Part shown: piece by piece, positions 25,605 through 35,131 of the stretch
Layout: every line of letters starts with the position of its first letter
How positions within the stretch are numbered: position 1 is the stretch's first letter
Assembly: GCF_000612805.1 (NCBI RefSeq)
Contig: NZ_HG964407.1
Location: forward strand, 302,155-366,154
DNA from: Bacillus ndiopicus
GTDB lineage: Bacteria; Bacillota; Bacilli; Bacillales_A; Planococcaceae
DNA: 64,000 nucleotides
Reading direction: 5' to 3'
Notes under the pieces: model-generated
The model's database searches: none
Told to the model about the DNA's origin: nothing
What the model saw: the letters and a program-made list of their open reading frames with translations, nothing else
Translations under genes and position numbers: made by a program

Positions 25605-27860
25605 ATGAAAAAGATAATAAGTACATTATTGGCAACTTTATTTGTTTTTGCAAGTTTACCAAATACTTTTACAGCAAGTGCTATGAAAGATGCCGTAAAT
25701 ACAAGCGAGATGATGTCAACTGTCGAAGCTTTGTCTTCTTATCCAAGAGGACATGACAATGAAGAAAAGGAACTTGCGAGGCAATTCATTATTGATACAT
25801 TTAAAAAATATGGTCTTACTGTGACAACGCAAGCATTTGAAGGAGAGTATTTCGACTGGGGAGAGGCTAGTAACGGAATGGAAGAGACCTCCAATAAATA
25901 TTCCGCTATCAATATTATTGGAACACTTTCGCCAAATACAGCGGTAAAAACAAAGGACATTTTGATTATTGGCGCACACTATGATGGTATAAAGGATATT
26001 CCAGCAGCTAATGATAATGCTTCTGGTGTTGCGGTGATGCTTGAGCTTGCACGTTTATTACATGATGTACCTACAGATACAGAAATACGTTTTGTTGCCT
26101 TTGACGCAGAGGAGGATGGCTTGATTGGCTCAAAGCACTATGTGAATCAATTGGGAGCTGATAGCGAAAAAGTAATAGGAATGCTGAACTTCGATATGTT
26201 AGCAGCAAAGAAAGAAAAAAACGTGAAAATCTATTCTGCTGACGGAGAAGGAAGCTTCTTATCTGAGCTGCTAAAGAACAACGAAAATTATAAAAACATT
26301 CAAGTTTTGGAGTATAACAGTGGTGGAACAAGTGACCATGCCTCTTTCCATCCAAAGGCAATTCCGAATCTATTCTTCTCTCACCCTGCTGTACATGGAG
26401 AATACCATAATGAAAATGACACAATTGAACATATTAGCCCCGATATGCTTGCGTATGCGGCTGATGCAGGTCAGGTAATTGCTCGCCAAATTATGAGCGA
26501 TAAAACCCCATCCTATCAAGCAATAGCACGACCTATCGTTGACGATACAGTGTATCCAATCTCTAATACAATGAGGATACCATCTGGCTCCAAAAAAGAG
26601 GTAGAGGAAGCAACTGCTATACGATTCAGTCAAGTTCCATCTGATGATGACGCAGCGAAGTATCAGGCTAAGGTACAGTTATTTGATATACCTCAAGCGC
26701 TCACGTTAACTGCAACTAGTCACTGGGGATGGTTTGGTTCTCTTTCTGTAGATTTTCGTAATACGGGTATTTCATTTGGGGAATTAAGTACAATTTTGGA
26801 TAAAGAGTTTGGCAAATCTGAGGACAATAGATGGAACAATATATACGGAAATTCTTATTATATTGAATATGATGAGCAAGAAAATCTCTTTACATTATAT
26901 ATCGGATCATACGAAGAAGAGGGAGAAGGCTATACGCTTGTCAATAATGAGCTTGTTCGTATGGATTCCGCAAGCGGATTCCATGAGAGCCGTTTTTCAA
27001 AACAAGATGGCCAGATTATAAAAGAAGAAATAATTAATAAGCCTTCTGACACTCTGCCCGTAACAGACCACGCAAAGCAAGCATGGGAGAAGATAAAATC
27101 ACAGCTTTCTACTGAAGAGCTAGCAGAAATCAGCTTTATCAGTATCAGCTCTGATGGGCTTGGTGGCCATATGTCGGTTACTATGACAAACTTTGCTTAC
27201 GACGAGCTTATCGAGGATGAATTTGTAGTGGAAATGGAGAAAGAAATACAAGAGGGACAAACTTACGGCACGTTGAGTCCTATAAAAGGTGTACATCTTA
27301 ATCTTGACTATATCGATATTACTAATTCGCTAGGCAATAGCTATAATGAGAAGGATCTGTTAACAAATTTGACGATGGCAAGAGCGATGAAAGCTGAGCT
27401 TTTCCCTTATTGGCTTCACAAAAATTATAGGGTAGATATCAAGAAAGGCGATTTTGCTAAGCTTGTTGTTACATTACTTCTTCAGAAAACAGATTGGGAA
27501 TCAGATATAACACCAGCTTCATTATTTGAAAATACATCCGATGACTTTATCGTGGCACTATATGAACTTGGCATTATAGAAAACACATTCGACCCTAATG
27601 ACACGATTACTCGCGAGGAAGCCGCAGTAATTCTTCATCAAGTATATCAATACATGGAGATAAAAGAGAATTTTACGGATAGTCACCCTACACCTTACAG
27701 CGATGACAGTGAAATTTCTCCTTCTGCCAAGGAAAGTGTTTATAGTTTACAACTTGCAGGAATTATGGACGGCATAGAGCATGACTTATTCTCACCACAG
27801 AGCAATTACACATTGGAACAAGCGATTAATGCGATATTAAAGCTGCATGGGAAGAAATAA
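25605..27860 (+). CDS. Secreted M28-family metallopeptidase with C-terminal SLH-type anchor
   Basis: This 751-residue exported zinc aminopeptidase starts with a Sec signal peptide (residues 1-26, cleavage near TASA). The M28 catalytic domain (about 45-300) shows the co-catalytic zinc ligands: IIGAHYDG, AANDNASGVAVM, VAFDAEEDGLIGS, MLNFDMLAA and EYHNENDTIEH. A middle region (330-600) is not recognised but has beta-rich repeats. The last 150 residues read as S-layer-homology modules (DPNDTITREEAAVIL, then LQLAGIMDG...LFSPQSNYTLEQA), which tether proteins to pyruvylated cell-wall polysaccharide. It is monocistronic with a strong terminator. It likely releases amino acids from peptides at the cell surface. 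Confidence 0.88.
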   Translation: MKKIISTLLATLFVFASLPNTFTASAMKDAVNTSEMMSTVEALSSYPRGHDNEEKELARQFIIDTFKKYGLTVTTQAFEGEYFDWGEASNGMEETSNKYSAINIIGTLSPNTAVKTKDILIIGAHYDGIKDIPAANDNASGVAVMLELARLLHDVPTDTEIRFVAFDAEEDGLIGSKHYVNQLGADSEKVIGMLNFDMLAAKKEKNVKIYSADGEGSFLSELLKNNENYKNIQVLEYNSGGTSDHASFHPKAIPNLFFSHPAVHGEYHNENDTIEHISPDMLAYAADAGQVIARQIMSDKTPSYQAIARPIVDDTVYPISNTMRIPSGSKKEVEEATAIRFSQVPSDDDAAKYQAKVQLFDIPQALTLTATSHWGWFGSLSVDFRNTGISFGELSTILDKEFGKSEDNRWNNIYGNSYYIEYDEQENLFTLYIGSYEEEGEGYTLVNNELVRMDSASGFHESRFSKQDGQIIKEEIINKPSDTLPVTDHAKQAWEKIKSQLSTEELAEISFISISSDGLGGHMSVTMTNFAYDELIEDEFVVEMEKEIQEGQTYGTLSPIKGVHLNLDYIDITNSLGNSYNEKDLLTNLTMARAMKAELFPYWLHKNYRVDIKKGDFAKLVVTLLLQKTDWESDITPASLFENTSDDFIVALYELGIIENTFDPNDTITREEAAVILHQVYQYMEIKENFTDSHPTPYSDDSEISPSAKESVYSLQLAGIMDGIEHDLFSPQSNYTLEQAINAILKLHGKK

Positions 27861-27871
27861 GCGCTTGTTAT

Positions 27872-27930
27872 AACAAAATAAAGCTGTCTAGAGGTAGATG
27901 CATGCATCTACCTCTAGACAGCTTTTGTTG
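27872..27930. terminator. Long perfect hairpin terminator
   Basis: AAGCTGTCTAGAGGTAGATG is followed at once by its exact reverse complement and TTTT. It separates the convergent peptidase and DinB genes. Confidence 0.9.
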
Positions 27931-27937
27931 AAAATGT

Positions 27938-28447
27938 TTACTTTACTAATGCATTTTTTATATGAGCCAAGTGATGCTCTTCATGCCAAGCTAATTTTGC
28001 AACTTTTATAGCAACAGGTATTTCACCGTTTACTTGATGAGTAAAAACTCGATTTAATTGCTCTTCTGTTAAACTCTGTCCCAAAGTTACAATGCGCTCA
28101 TTGATACCTTCTAACATTTTAATAGAGCTTTCTACAGGAAGCTTTGTATCTGGTTGAATGGCCCACTCTTCTTCATTGAAAGCAGGTACTATTGGGTTGT
28201 CATCTGTTAAAGCGAGCTTCAAACGCTGATACATATTTAACTGCGAATCTGCAATATGATGAACAAGCTGACGCACTGTCCATGCACCTTCACGATATGT
28301 TTTGCTCAAATCCTCATCACTTAATGTACCAACAGTTTCTCTTAGTCTTGTTGCATATGTTTCAATTTCTCTCAACCATTTTTCAACATGTTCAACTGTT
28401 ACTTTTTCAGGAACTTGCAATTTTCCAATTGGATATTTTACGTCCAT
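27938..28447 (-). CDS. YfiT-like DinB-family protein (putative bacillithiol-dependent transferase)
   Basis: This protein of about 169 residues begins MDVKYPIGKLQVPEKVT, the YfiT signature, and has the DinB four-helix bundle. The metal histidines are in RQLVHHIADSQ (about residue 68) and WHEEHHLAHI (about residues 155-162). Relatives are metal-dependent S-transferases or hydrolases. ATG 28447 has AAGGGG ahead, while the frame extends upstream without a site. It lies close behind an SRPBCC protein gene on the same strand (93 bases). Confidence 0.88.
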   Translation of the reverse strand: MDVKYPIGKLQVPEKVTVEHVEKWLREIETYATRLRETVGTLSDEDLSKTYREGAWTVRQLVHHIADSQLNMYQRLKLALTDDNPIVPAFNEEEWAIQPDTKLPVESSIKMLEGINERIVTLGQSLTEEQLNRVFTHQVNGEIPVAIKVAKLAWHEEHHLAHIKNALVK

Positions 28448-28539
28448 TTTCAAACCCCTTTTCCTTATTTCGTTTACTAAATTCACTTGCCTTGATTATA
28501 AGTGAATGGATATAATTTTCCCTATGAATTAGTTAACAT

Positions 28540-28956
28540 TTAAAACAAACATCTTTCTTTTATGCCTTCTAGGACTGTTTCCCAATGTACTTTCATTTCT
28601 TCCCTAGCGTTCTGATTGGAAAGATTCTCTTGATGAAAACTAATCGTTGTCTTATCACTTACCTTTGCTATAATACGGACTTGAACTGTAGACGGTTTTT
28701 CCCAGCCTTCTTTTTGCCAAGTTAGGCGAAGCTGTTGTAAAGGTTTGACAATCCGTATTTCCCCTGTCCCTGTTTTCGTACTATAATTCTGACCAGACTG
28801 AAGAATGACATTAGCATCTTCCCCTAACCATAAATTCAATCCTTCTTCAGAAGTAATAAACTCCCATGCTCGCTCCTGTGATATAGGGAAAGTCCTTCTA
28901 ACTCCTACTTGAAATCCTACGCTTTTTGTTTGTCCAACTACTCTATTTTTGTCCAT
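28540..28956 (-). CDS. SRPBCC/AHSA1-domain protein
   Basis: This protein of about 138 residues has a START-like ligand-binding fold. Markers are VRRTFPISQERAWEFITS, GLNLWLGEDANVIL, and the C-terminal HWETVLEGIKE helix. AHSA1 members bind hydrophobic ligands or act as toxin or stress co-factors, and no specific role can be given. ATG 28956 is preferred over an upstream ATG for its GGGATGG spacing. It probably shares a transcript with the downstream YfiT-like gene. Confidence 0.78.
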   Translation of the reverse strand: MDKNRVVGQTKSVGFQVGVRRTFPISQERAWEFITSEEGLNLWLGEDANVILQSGQNYSTKTGTGEIRIVKPLQQLRLTWQKEGWEKPSTVQVRIIAKVSDKTTISFHQENLSNQNAREEMKVHWETVLEGIKERCLF

Positions 28957-29201
28957 TTTCCATCCCACTCTCAAAGTAATTTTCTACTTTCTCCAAATAT
29001 TGAATATAGATAAACAGGACATGCTATAACCTCATCTAAAATTAATTTCTATATTAATTATGAAAAACCCTTTCTCCTACTCAAGAACATGGCAAATTAA
29101 AATTGAACATTCATATTTAAATTATCTATTTTTTATAAAGCTAGAAACAATGGATTTGGAAGAAAACTTAATTAAAATAAGCTTTTTTAATTAAATAAAT
29201 A

Positions 29202-29687
29202 TTACTTTTTTACAATGGGTATATAAATATCAAAATGTGGATCATTGGGATCACTATCAACATAACAATATTCATGTTTTATCGGCATATAAGGATCGTA
29301 GTAATTTACTCCAGCCTCTTTAAACGCAGTATAGTCACTAGTAAATAACCATTGATGCAAATCCGTATATGTTGTTTGTATGTCTTCGCCTTTGTTATGT
29401 GTCGTTTTCACATAGGTAAATTCAGGAACTCTTATTTCAATCATCCCATCTGGAATTTCTTGATTCTCACTCACTTCATACACCGCATAATGTACGAATC
29501 CATTTTCAATTACATGATAAGATAGGCCTAATTGAATATTTGGATTTACCACATTTTCTAGCTCATCGACACGATCTCTAATTTGTTGAATAACGTTTTT
29601 TAAATTCGGTACAATTTCGGAAAATGTCCCTTCCCATTTTAATCCTATCGCCCTATATGCTGGTAACGTTTTGATTTCGTAACTCAC
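29202..29687 (-). CDS. GyrI-like small-molecule-binding domain protein
   Basis: This 161-residue stand-alone effector-binding (AraC_E_bind/GyrI) domain begins with the typical strand YEIKTLPAYRAIGLKWEG. It has the family pattern NPNIQLGLSYHV and, near the C-terminus, HEYCYVDSDPNDPHFDIYIPI. Such domains bind hydrophobic drugs or inhibit gyrase. Here no DNA-binding domain is fused. The start is GTG after GGGAGG. A second, diverged member follows on the same strand at 29807. Confidence 0.85.
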   Translation of the reverse strand: MSYEIKTLPAYRAIGLKWEGTFSEIVPNLKNVIQQIRDRVDELENVVNPNIQLGLSYHVIENGFVHYAVYEVSENQEIPDGMIEIRVPEFTYVKTTHNKGEDIQTTYTDLHQWLFTSDYTAFKEAGVNYYDPYMPIKHEYCYVDSDPNDPHFDIYIPIVKK

Positions 29688-29806
29688 TTTATTTCCTCCC
29701 TAACTTTTAAAATGTGTAAATTCCTTTTAATAGCTTTCGCTATTGATTCGCAAGACACCTTCCTGTATTAACATTTCTCTTTAGTCTATCAATCACGGTA
29801 ACAATG

Positions 29807-30280
29807 TTATTCAATAGTATCTAACAAATCTACATCTACCTTTTCAGTATCCTTCCATTCGTAAAATCTTTCTAAATGCCATTTATTTTTTAGCCTTACA
29901 TAATTGTTGTCTTCAGCCCACTTATGTAAGTCATTATATGCTTCTATTATTTTGCTGTTAGAACCTACGTGTCTTAGAGCTGCATATCTTTGGGGAGGTA
30001 TAGTCAGAGTCACCATATCAATTGGAACATCCTCATATTCTTTTACTTCAACACTAACCCAGTAACCATCTTCATCGGGAGTTTGGTTTTCTACAACAAA
30101 GGCGCCAATTTGTATATTTGGATTAACTACCTGTTTAATTTCACCTATACGCTCGGCTAATATTAGCGATGCTTTAGGTATTTCAACTAAGTATTGGTCA
30201 CCTGGACACAAAACACGAAAGCCAACTAGTTTTAATTCTTTAAGCTCTTGAATAATCTTATTCTGAATTATTTCTGTCAT
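29807..30280 (-). CDS. GyrI-like effector-binding domain protein
   Basis: This 157-residue protein has a short helical N-terminus, then an effector-binding fold (LVGFRVLCPGDQYLVEIP, NPNIQIGAFVV, MVTLTIPPQRYAALRHVG, YNDLHKWAEDNNY). The shared words with the gene at 29202 (VNPNIQ-G, YNDLHKW versus YTDLHQW) show paralogy. It has a strong AAAGGAGG site and lies 120 bases upstream of its paralogue. The ligand is unknown. Confidence 0.82.
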   Translation of the reverse strand: MTEIIQNKIIQELKELKLVGFRVLCPGDQYLVEIPKASLILAERIGEIKQVVNPNIQIGAFVVENQTPDEDGYWVSVEVKEYEDVPIDMVTLTIPPQRYAALRHVGSNSKIIEAYNDLHKWAEDNNYVRLKNKWHLERFYEWKDTEKVDVDLLDTIE

Positions 30281-30672
30281 TTTAATTCCTCCTTTAGATG
30301 TAGTTACAATTTCTATAAAACACTAATAAATACCTCTCCATTAAAATAAAATTGTTTATTCTATAATGTATCTAATTAGAAATAAGAAGAAATCTTGCAT
30401 ATCGAAACAAAATTTTTAATCAAATTTTATTTTAAATTTTGTTAGACTACAGCTTTATTTGAAATAAAATTTGAGCATACTTGTTGACGATAAATATTGA
30501 ATTTATTACAATTATCTTGAATTAGAGATATTTTAATTCGAGATAAAAACCAGTTGAATTACTAAGGTAGACGCTGGTTATACTAATACAGTTGGAATGC
30601 AACTTTAAGTATGAGGGAACTTGGACAAAAAACGCCCTTGAATTCCAAGCGAATGGAAAGGAAATGATAGAG

Positions 30673-31428
30673 ATGTCAAGAGATTTTGAAGGTAAAGTTG
30701 TTCTAATTACAGGTGCAGCAACAGGCATTGGGCGTGCTACAGCTCTTGCATTTGCTAAAAGAGGTGCAAAAATAGCAATTGGTGATGTTGATGAGCGTGC
30801 TAATGAAACAGTTCAGCTCATTGAAGCTGAAGGAGGAAAAGCGGTATTTTTTAAGACGGATGTTACCAATCCCGAACAAGTTAAAGCATTAATTGACAAC
30901 ACTGTTTCTGAATTTGGTGGTTTGCATCATGCATTTAATAATGCTGGGATTCTTCCTCCAACGAAGCCATTTGTAGAAATGACGGAAAAAGATTTTGATA
31001 GTACAATTGCAGTCGATTTAAAAGGGGTATTTTTAGCTCTTAAATATGAGCTTGAATATATGGAAAAATCCGGTGGAGGTACTATAGTCAATACAGCATC
31101 CATCGCTGGTCTAATCGCTGATCCTTTCATGGCACCTTATGTTGCGGCTAAGCATGGAGTCGTTGGTTTAACGAAAGCAGCCGGAATTGAATATGCAGCA
31201 AAAGGAATTCGTGTAAATGGAATTGCCCCTGGGCTTGTCGAAACCCCGATGACTAAAAACTGGATGGATGATCCAGAATTCCGCAAAACAGTCGTTGGTA
31301 ATATTCCAGCAAATCGCCCTGCTAAGCCTGAGGAAATCGCAGAAATGGTAGTATTTTTATCTTCATCAGGAGCTACCTTTGCGGCAGGACATACATTCGT
31401 TATCGATGGTGGACAAACCGCTCATTAA
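30673..31428 (+). CDS. SDR-family oxidoreductase
   Basis: This 251-residue classical short-chain dehydrogenase reads TGAATGIGRATA (dinucleotide binding, residues 12-23), DVTNPEQVKAL, NNAGILPP, IVNTASIAG (catalytic Ser), YVAAKHG (catalytic Tyr and Lys), RVNGIAPGLVETPM, and a C-terminal FVIDGGQT. Asp in GDVDERAN after the second strand suggests NAD+ preference. ATG 30673 has AAAGGA upstream. The frame opens 27 codons earlier in non-coding-looking sequence. It precedes a nitroreductase by 75 bases on the same strand. The substrate is unknown. Confidence 0.9.
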   Translation: MSRDFEGKVVLITGAATGIGRATALAFAKRGAKIAIGDVDERANETVQLIEAEGGKAVFFKTDVTNPEQVKALIDNTVSEFGGLHHAFNNAGILPPTKPFVEMTEKDFDSTIAVDLKGVFLALKYELEYMEKSGGGTIVNTASIAGLIADPFMAPYVAAKHGVVGLTKAAGIEYAAKGIRVNGIAPGLVETPMTKNWMDDPEFRKTVVGNIPANRPAKPEEIAEMVVFLSSSGATFAAGHTFVIDGGQTAH

Positions 31429-31503
31429 TGGAATGCATAAGTAATCTGATGTTTAATTAATTTAAAATAAATTTTTATTGAAATATTAGGAGGAAATACA
31501 ATT

Positions 31504-32103
31504 ATGTCAAAAGATTTTTATACTACACTTAAAGAAAGACGTTCTTACTATTCAATTAATAAAGAGATACAAGTATCTGAAGAAAGAATTAAAGAAATTG
31601 TAGAGTTTGCGGTGAAATACACTCCATCAGCTTTTAACTCTCAAACTGCACGTTTAGTTGTATTAACAGGCGAGGCGCATAATAAATTATGGGACATTAC
31701 TACTGAAGCATTAAAAAAAGCAGTGGGTAATGGAGATTTTTCAGGAACGCAACAAAAAATGGATTCTTTTAAAGCAGGCTATGGAACCGTATTATTCTTT
31801 GAAGATGAAGCGATTGTTAAATCATTGCAAGAACAATTTGCTCTATATGCTGAAAACTTCCCAATTTGGTCAAACCAATCATCGGGTATGCACCAGTTAG
31901 TTGTTTGGGCAGCATTAGAAGCAGAAGGATTAGGAGCATCTTTACAGCACTATAATCCACTAATTGATGATGAAGTGAAAAAAGAATGGAATATCCCTGA
32001 TAATTGGAAGCTTATCGCACAAATGCCATTTGGTAATCCAACAGCCACACCAGGTGAAAAAGAATTCCAGCCACTTGAAGATCGTGTGAAATTCCATAAG
32101 TAA
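31504..32103 (+). CDS. Nitroreductase-family flavoprotein
   Basis: This 199-residue FMN-dependent NAD(P)H oxidoreductase is of the YdgI/HBN1-like branch. Features are the N-terminal LKERRSYYSI (FMN phosphate contact), VKYTPSAFNSQTARLVVLTG, the central SNQSSGMHQLVVWAALEAEG, and MPFGNPTATPGEK near the end. The start follows AGGAGG. It is probably co-transcribed with the SDR gene, with a hairpin terminator after it. Such enzymes reduce quinones or nitro compounds and often answer oxidative or electrophile stress. Confidence 0.9.
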   Translation: MSKDFYTTLKERRSYYSINKEIQVSEERIKEIVEFAVKYTPSAFNSQTARLVVLTGEAHNKLWDITTEALKKAVGNGDFSGTQQKMDSFKAGYGTVLFFEDEAIVKSLQEQFALYAENFPIWSNQSSGMHQLVVWAALEAEGLGASLQHYNPLIDDEVKKEWNIPDNWKLIAQMPFGNPTATPGEKEFQPLEDRVKFHK

Positions 32104-32164
32104 TTATTTTCAAAACCAGTAGCTTAGCTATGGCTTTGAAGTAAGGAAGTTTAGAGATGATATA

Positions 32165-32203
32165 GTACCACCAGTCTTAACTAACTGGTGGTTTTCTTTA
32201 CGT
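32165..32203 (+). terminator. Terminator after the nitroreductase gene
   Basis: CCACCAGT and ACTGGTGG form a perfect 8-bp stem followed by TTTTCTTT. Confidence 0.85.
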
Positions 32204-32558
32204 GTGAAACGCTGGAGTTCACTGCTTCAACAACCACACTACGTTTTCACGCTACTACCAAAGTGATTTTATTATTTTAGCTCTGTTGCTTTTATTTCTT
32301 CCCCTGTAAATGGAGCAATGAATTCCATGGTTATAGTGTTTCTTGTCCATCAAAATTCCCTTTGGTAGTTGAAAACCCCTTACCCCTTCAAAAATCCTGT
32401 ATTTTTTGACTTGTTGTAGATAATGCCATGCTGTACCCACTCTTTTTTATTTGTACTACACTTCATAAAGAAAGGTTACTATAAAGTAATAACAGCTTTT
32501 AAAAGAAGAAAAATATTATGAGTAAAAAATAACTTACATTTTATTAATAGGCATTATC
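32204..32558. other. Intergenic region with possible gene debris
   Basis: The minus strand has a 61-codon frame at 32255-32440 and, in another frame, MEFIAPFTGEEIKATELK ending in a stop near 32275. Neither has a ribosome binding site or a family I know. I treat it as debris. Confidence 0.25.
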
Positions 32559-32934
32559 TTGATATTATCCAACTTAATAAATAATCCTCGAGTTGATTCA
32601 GCATCCAAAAATGAAGTATGCAAGCTATCTGAGAATTTTTTAAATGCTGGCAAGGTTACGCCAATAGAAGACACTCTTGATAATGATAAGAATCAGTGTT
32701 TCAATGTTCCTATATCATTGATTCCTGATTTAGAAAAATATTTAGAAGAAGAAACAGATAAAAAGACAGAGTTAGAAAGAATACAAATTGAGTTCTTAAA
32801 TTACACTATATTGTGAGAAATACAATATAATACATTCAAAACTGCGTAATGATTTGTTACAATACTCTCAAAATAGAGCTTCATTTATTTACGAAGGATT
32901 ATTTTTTGACTATCAAAACTTATATGAAGATTAA
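32559..32934 (+). pseudogene. Frameshifted gene of unknown family
   Basis: An open frame from a TTG at 32559 runs to a stop at 32816 (PISLIPDLEKYLEEETD, TELERIQIEFLNYTIL). Directly after it, one base out of frame, the sequence stays protein-like (EKYNIIHSKLRNDLLQYS, FIYEGLFFDYQNLYED) to a stop at 32934. The two parts read as one helical protein broken by a frameshift near 32810. There is no ribosome binding site. The family is not recognised. Confidence 0.4.
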
Positions 32935-32970
32935 TCCTTACATTTTATCTGAAGCCAAAGGAGATTTATT

Positions 32971-33519
32971 ATGAAAACAATTGGGCTTATTTGCGGAAGT
33001 CTACGAAAAGCATCTTATAACCGCATTATTGCAGAAACTTTACCAAAGTTAGATGACTCTGTTCAATTTTTACAGATTGAAATAGGAGAATTACCATTAT
33101 TTAATGAGGATTTAGAGGTAGATGGCGATCCTACTACTGTTACTCAATTTAAACAAGCTATTAAGCAGGTCGATGGGCTGATCATTGTATCACCAGAATA
33201 CAATTCAGGCGTGCCTGGTGTCTTGAAAAATGCAATTGACTGGGCATCACGTCCAACAAAAACTTCTGTCTTAATCAATAAACCTGTTGGAATTATTGGT
33301 GCTACACCAGGAGGCATGGGCACAGCTTTTGCTCAAATCCAGCTACGCCAATCACTTGAGCAAATTCATGTGCAAGTATTACCATTCCAAAAAATGCTCA
33401 TTTCACAAGTTCATACAAAAATTGATATTGAACAAAGAGCCCTAACAGATGAAAAAACTAATACGTACTTAAATCGTTATTTAAAACAATTTATTGAGTG
33501 GATGCATCAAAATCAATAA
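32971..33519 (+). CDS. NADPH-dependent FMN reductase family protein
   Basis: This 182-residue flavodoxin-fold reductase has an FMN phosphate loop GLICGSLRKASYNR (residues 4-17), the YNSGVPGVLKNAIDW motif near residue 78, and GATPGGMGTAFAQIQLRQ near residue 110. These match the YieF/ArsH/azoreductase-like group that reduces quinones, azo dyes or chromate. It has a strong AAAGGAG site. A family B repeat follows at 33545. Confidence 0.92.
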   Translation: MKTIGLICGSLRKASYNRIIAETLPKLDDSVQFLQIEIGELPLFNEDLEVDGDPTTVTQFKQAIKQVDGLIIVSPEYNSGVPGVLKNAIDWASRPTKTSVLINKPVGIIGATPGGMGTAFAQIQLRQSLEQIHVQVLPFQKMLISQVHTKIDIEQRALTDEKTNTYLNRYLKQFIEWMHQNQ

Positions 33520-33544
33520 TATTTTCAAGGCTGAGACAACTCTT

Positions 33545-33665
33545 CAATAGAATTAGCTCTTTGATTTATCCCGTATTAACAGCCTATAAAAACTAAGGTT
33601 GGTGAAACTATCAATCAGTGAGGGATGAGGAAACCCCCACTGATAGAAGGTTCACTATATCGTTT
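33545..33665. repeat. Dispersed intergenic repeat, family B, short inverted copy
   Basis: Read on the minus strand it matches the copy at 12340: AGTGAACCTT, ATCAGTGGGGGTTT, TAGTTTCACCAA, TTTTTA-AGGCTGTT and ATACGGGATAAA. The 100-base middle present at 12440-12530 is missing here. Its hairpin may end the flavin reductase transcript. Confidence 0.65.
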
Positions 33666-33766
33666 TTCGTAATGTACAATGTATTAAAATGAGCAAATAA
33701 CGTTGATTCTTATTTATAAGAATTTATAATTGTTCAGATATCTTGTAATAGAGACGGAGGCTTTAC

Positions 33767-34864
33767 ATGGAAAGTAAAAAAGTCACCTGGTTAGAGCTAT
33801 TTTCTGATTTATTATTTGTTGCAGCCATTGCTACTGTTACAAGTGTACTCATCCATACTGAAGATGGGGAAATTCCAGTTGAATATATGGCAAAGTTTGT
33901 TTTGATTTTTATCCCTATTTGGTGGAGCTGGGTAGGTCAAACGCTATTTACGAATCGTTTCGGTAAAGATTTAATCCATCATCGTTTATTTCTTATTCTA
34001 CAAATGATTTTTGCTTTGATTATGATTTCAAGTTTATCGACAGATTTCGACTCTTATTTTATTCCATTTTTAATTGGTTACCTTGGATTAAGGGCTTTAA
34101 CAGCCATTCAATATGTAATTGTTGCGCGTTCTGAAGTCGGGCCGAATAAACAAGTGGCACTATTTTTAGGTAAATACTTTTGGATTGGTATCATCATTTC
34201 GCTCTGCTCTTTATTTTTCGATAGCTGGTGGCGTTATTTCTTCCTCTACTTGGGGATTGTCGTAGATATTATTGTGCCTATGTTCGGACGAAAATATTTG
34301 ATGAAAAGTCCAATAAATAGTGAGCATTTGATTGAACGCTTTAGTCAATTCACAACTATTTTATTTGGTGAAATGCTTGTCAGTACAATCATTATTGTTC
34401 AACCACACCCTGGCGAATGGAATAATATATTATACGGTTCACTATTCTTTATATTAATTATTTCAATGGGCTGGCAATACTTTGATAACTTAGATTTTAA
34501 AATTGATAAACAGATAAAATCTACTGGTCATCGTATTATCTATGGACATCTTTTTATTTTAATGGCCATTAGTATGATTACAATTTCAATTCGCCTATTA
34601 TTCGAAGAAAAAATGAACCCTACTTTTATACTCGTTTTTATCTTTATATCTATGACCATGTACTTATTATCCACATTATTTGTCTTTCACTCGTATCGTT
34701 ATTCACATGCAAAATTGAAAAGACATCAATTTATTGTACTAACATTATTCCTATTATGCTTTATCGCCATGATTTTTGTTAAAGCCTCTGTTCTCTCAAA
34801 CTTTTTCATTTTAGTAATGATGGTTGTTTTCTTTGTAATCTATGCGTTTATCTCTTTAAAGTAA
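33767..34864 (+). CDS. ltrA: Low-temperature-requirement protein A (LtrA) family membrane protein
   Basis: This 365-residue protein has about eleven hydrophobic helices. It begins with the LtrA hallmark VTWLELFSDLLFVAAI, followed by IPIWWSWVGQTLFTNRF and, mid-protein, HLIERFSQFTTILFGEMLV. The family was named from a Listeria cold-growth mutant, and its molecular function is unknown. It has a GGAGG site and ends at a strong terminator. It stands alone between a flavin reductase and a GNAT gene. Confidence 0.85.
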   Translation: MESKKVTWLELFSDLLFVAAIATVTSVLIHTEDGEIPVEYMAKFVLIFIPIWWSWVGQTLFTNRFGKDLIHHRLFLILQMIFALIMISSLSTDFDSYFIPFLIGYLGLRALTAIQYVIVARSEVGPNKQVALFLGKYFWIGIIISLCSLFFDSWWRYFFLYLGIVVDIIVPMFGRKYLMKSPINSEHLIERFSQFTTILFGEMLVSTIIIVQPHPGEWNNILYGSLFFILIISMGWQYFDNLDFKIDKQIKSTGHRIIYGHLFILMAISMITISIRLLFEEKMNPTFILVFIFISMTMYLLSTLFVFHSYRYSHAKLKRHQFIVLTLFLLCFIAMIFVKASVLSNFFILVMMVVFFVIYAFISLK

Positions 34865-34865
34865 C

Positions 34866-34930
34866 AATTAATAAGAGCTGTTTCATTAGAAGTGGACTTT
34901 ACTTTCTACCAATGAACAGCTCTTTTTTGA
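34866..34930 (+). terminator. Terminator after ltrA
   Basis: AAGAGCTGTTTCATT pairs with AATGAACAGCTCTT (one mismatch) and is followed by a T run. Confidence 0.85.
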
Positions 34931-35131
34931 GGTTCTATAATATTTGTTAGTGTTGGTTTGGAATAAAGTTTGATCATTTTCTACCTAGTAATTCTAAAAA
35001 AATTGCGACCGATTGCGGTGTAAATATTATATTTTTGCTAAGTTTTCCTTCTGGATATATGGGTTTATTAAGGGGCAAGACGTCGATAGCCTACATTTCT
35101 TTCCAAGAAGACTATTTTACTAAATATTACG

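Noticed and set aside
32255..32440. 61-codon minus-strand frame
   Set aside because: No ribosome binding site or recognisable family, and another frame over the same DNA looks equally protein-like.
32685..32710. Fur-box-like GATAATGATAAGAATCA
   Set aside because: It lies inside the protein-like frame at 32559-32816, has a poor second half, and no iron gene follows closely.
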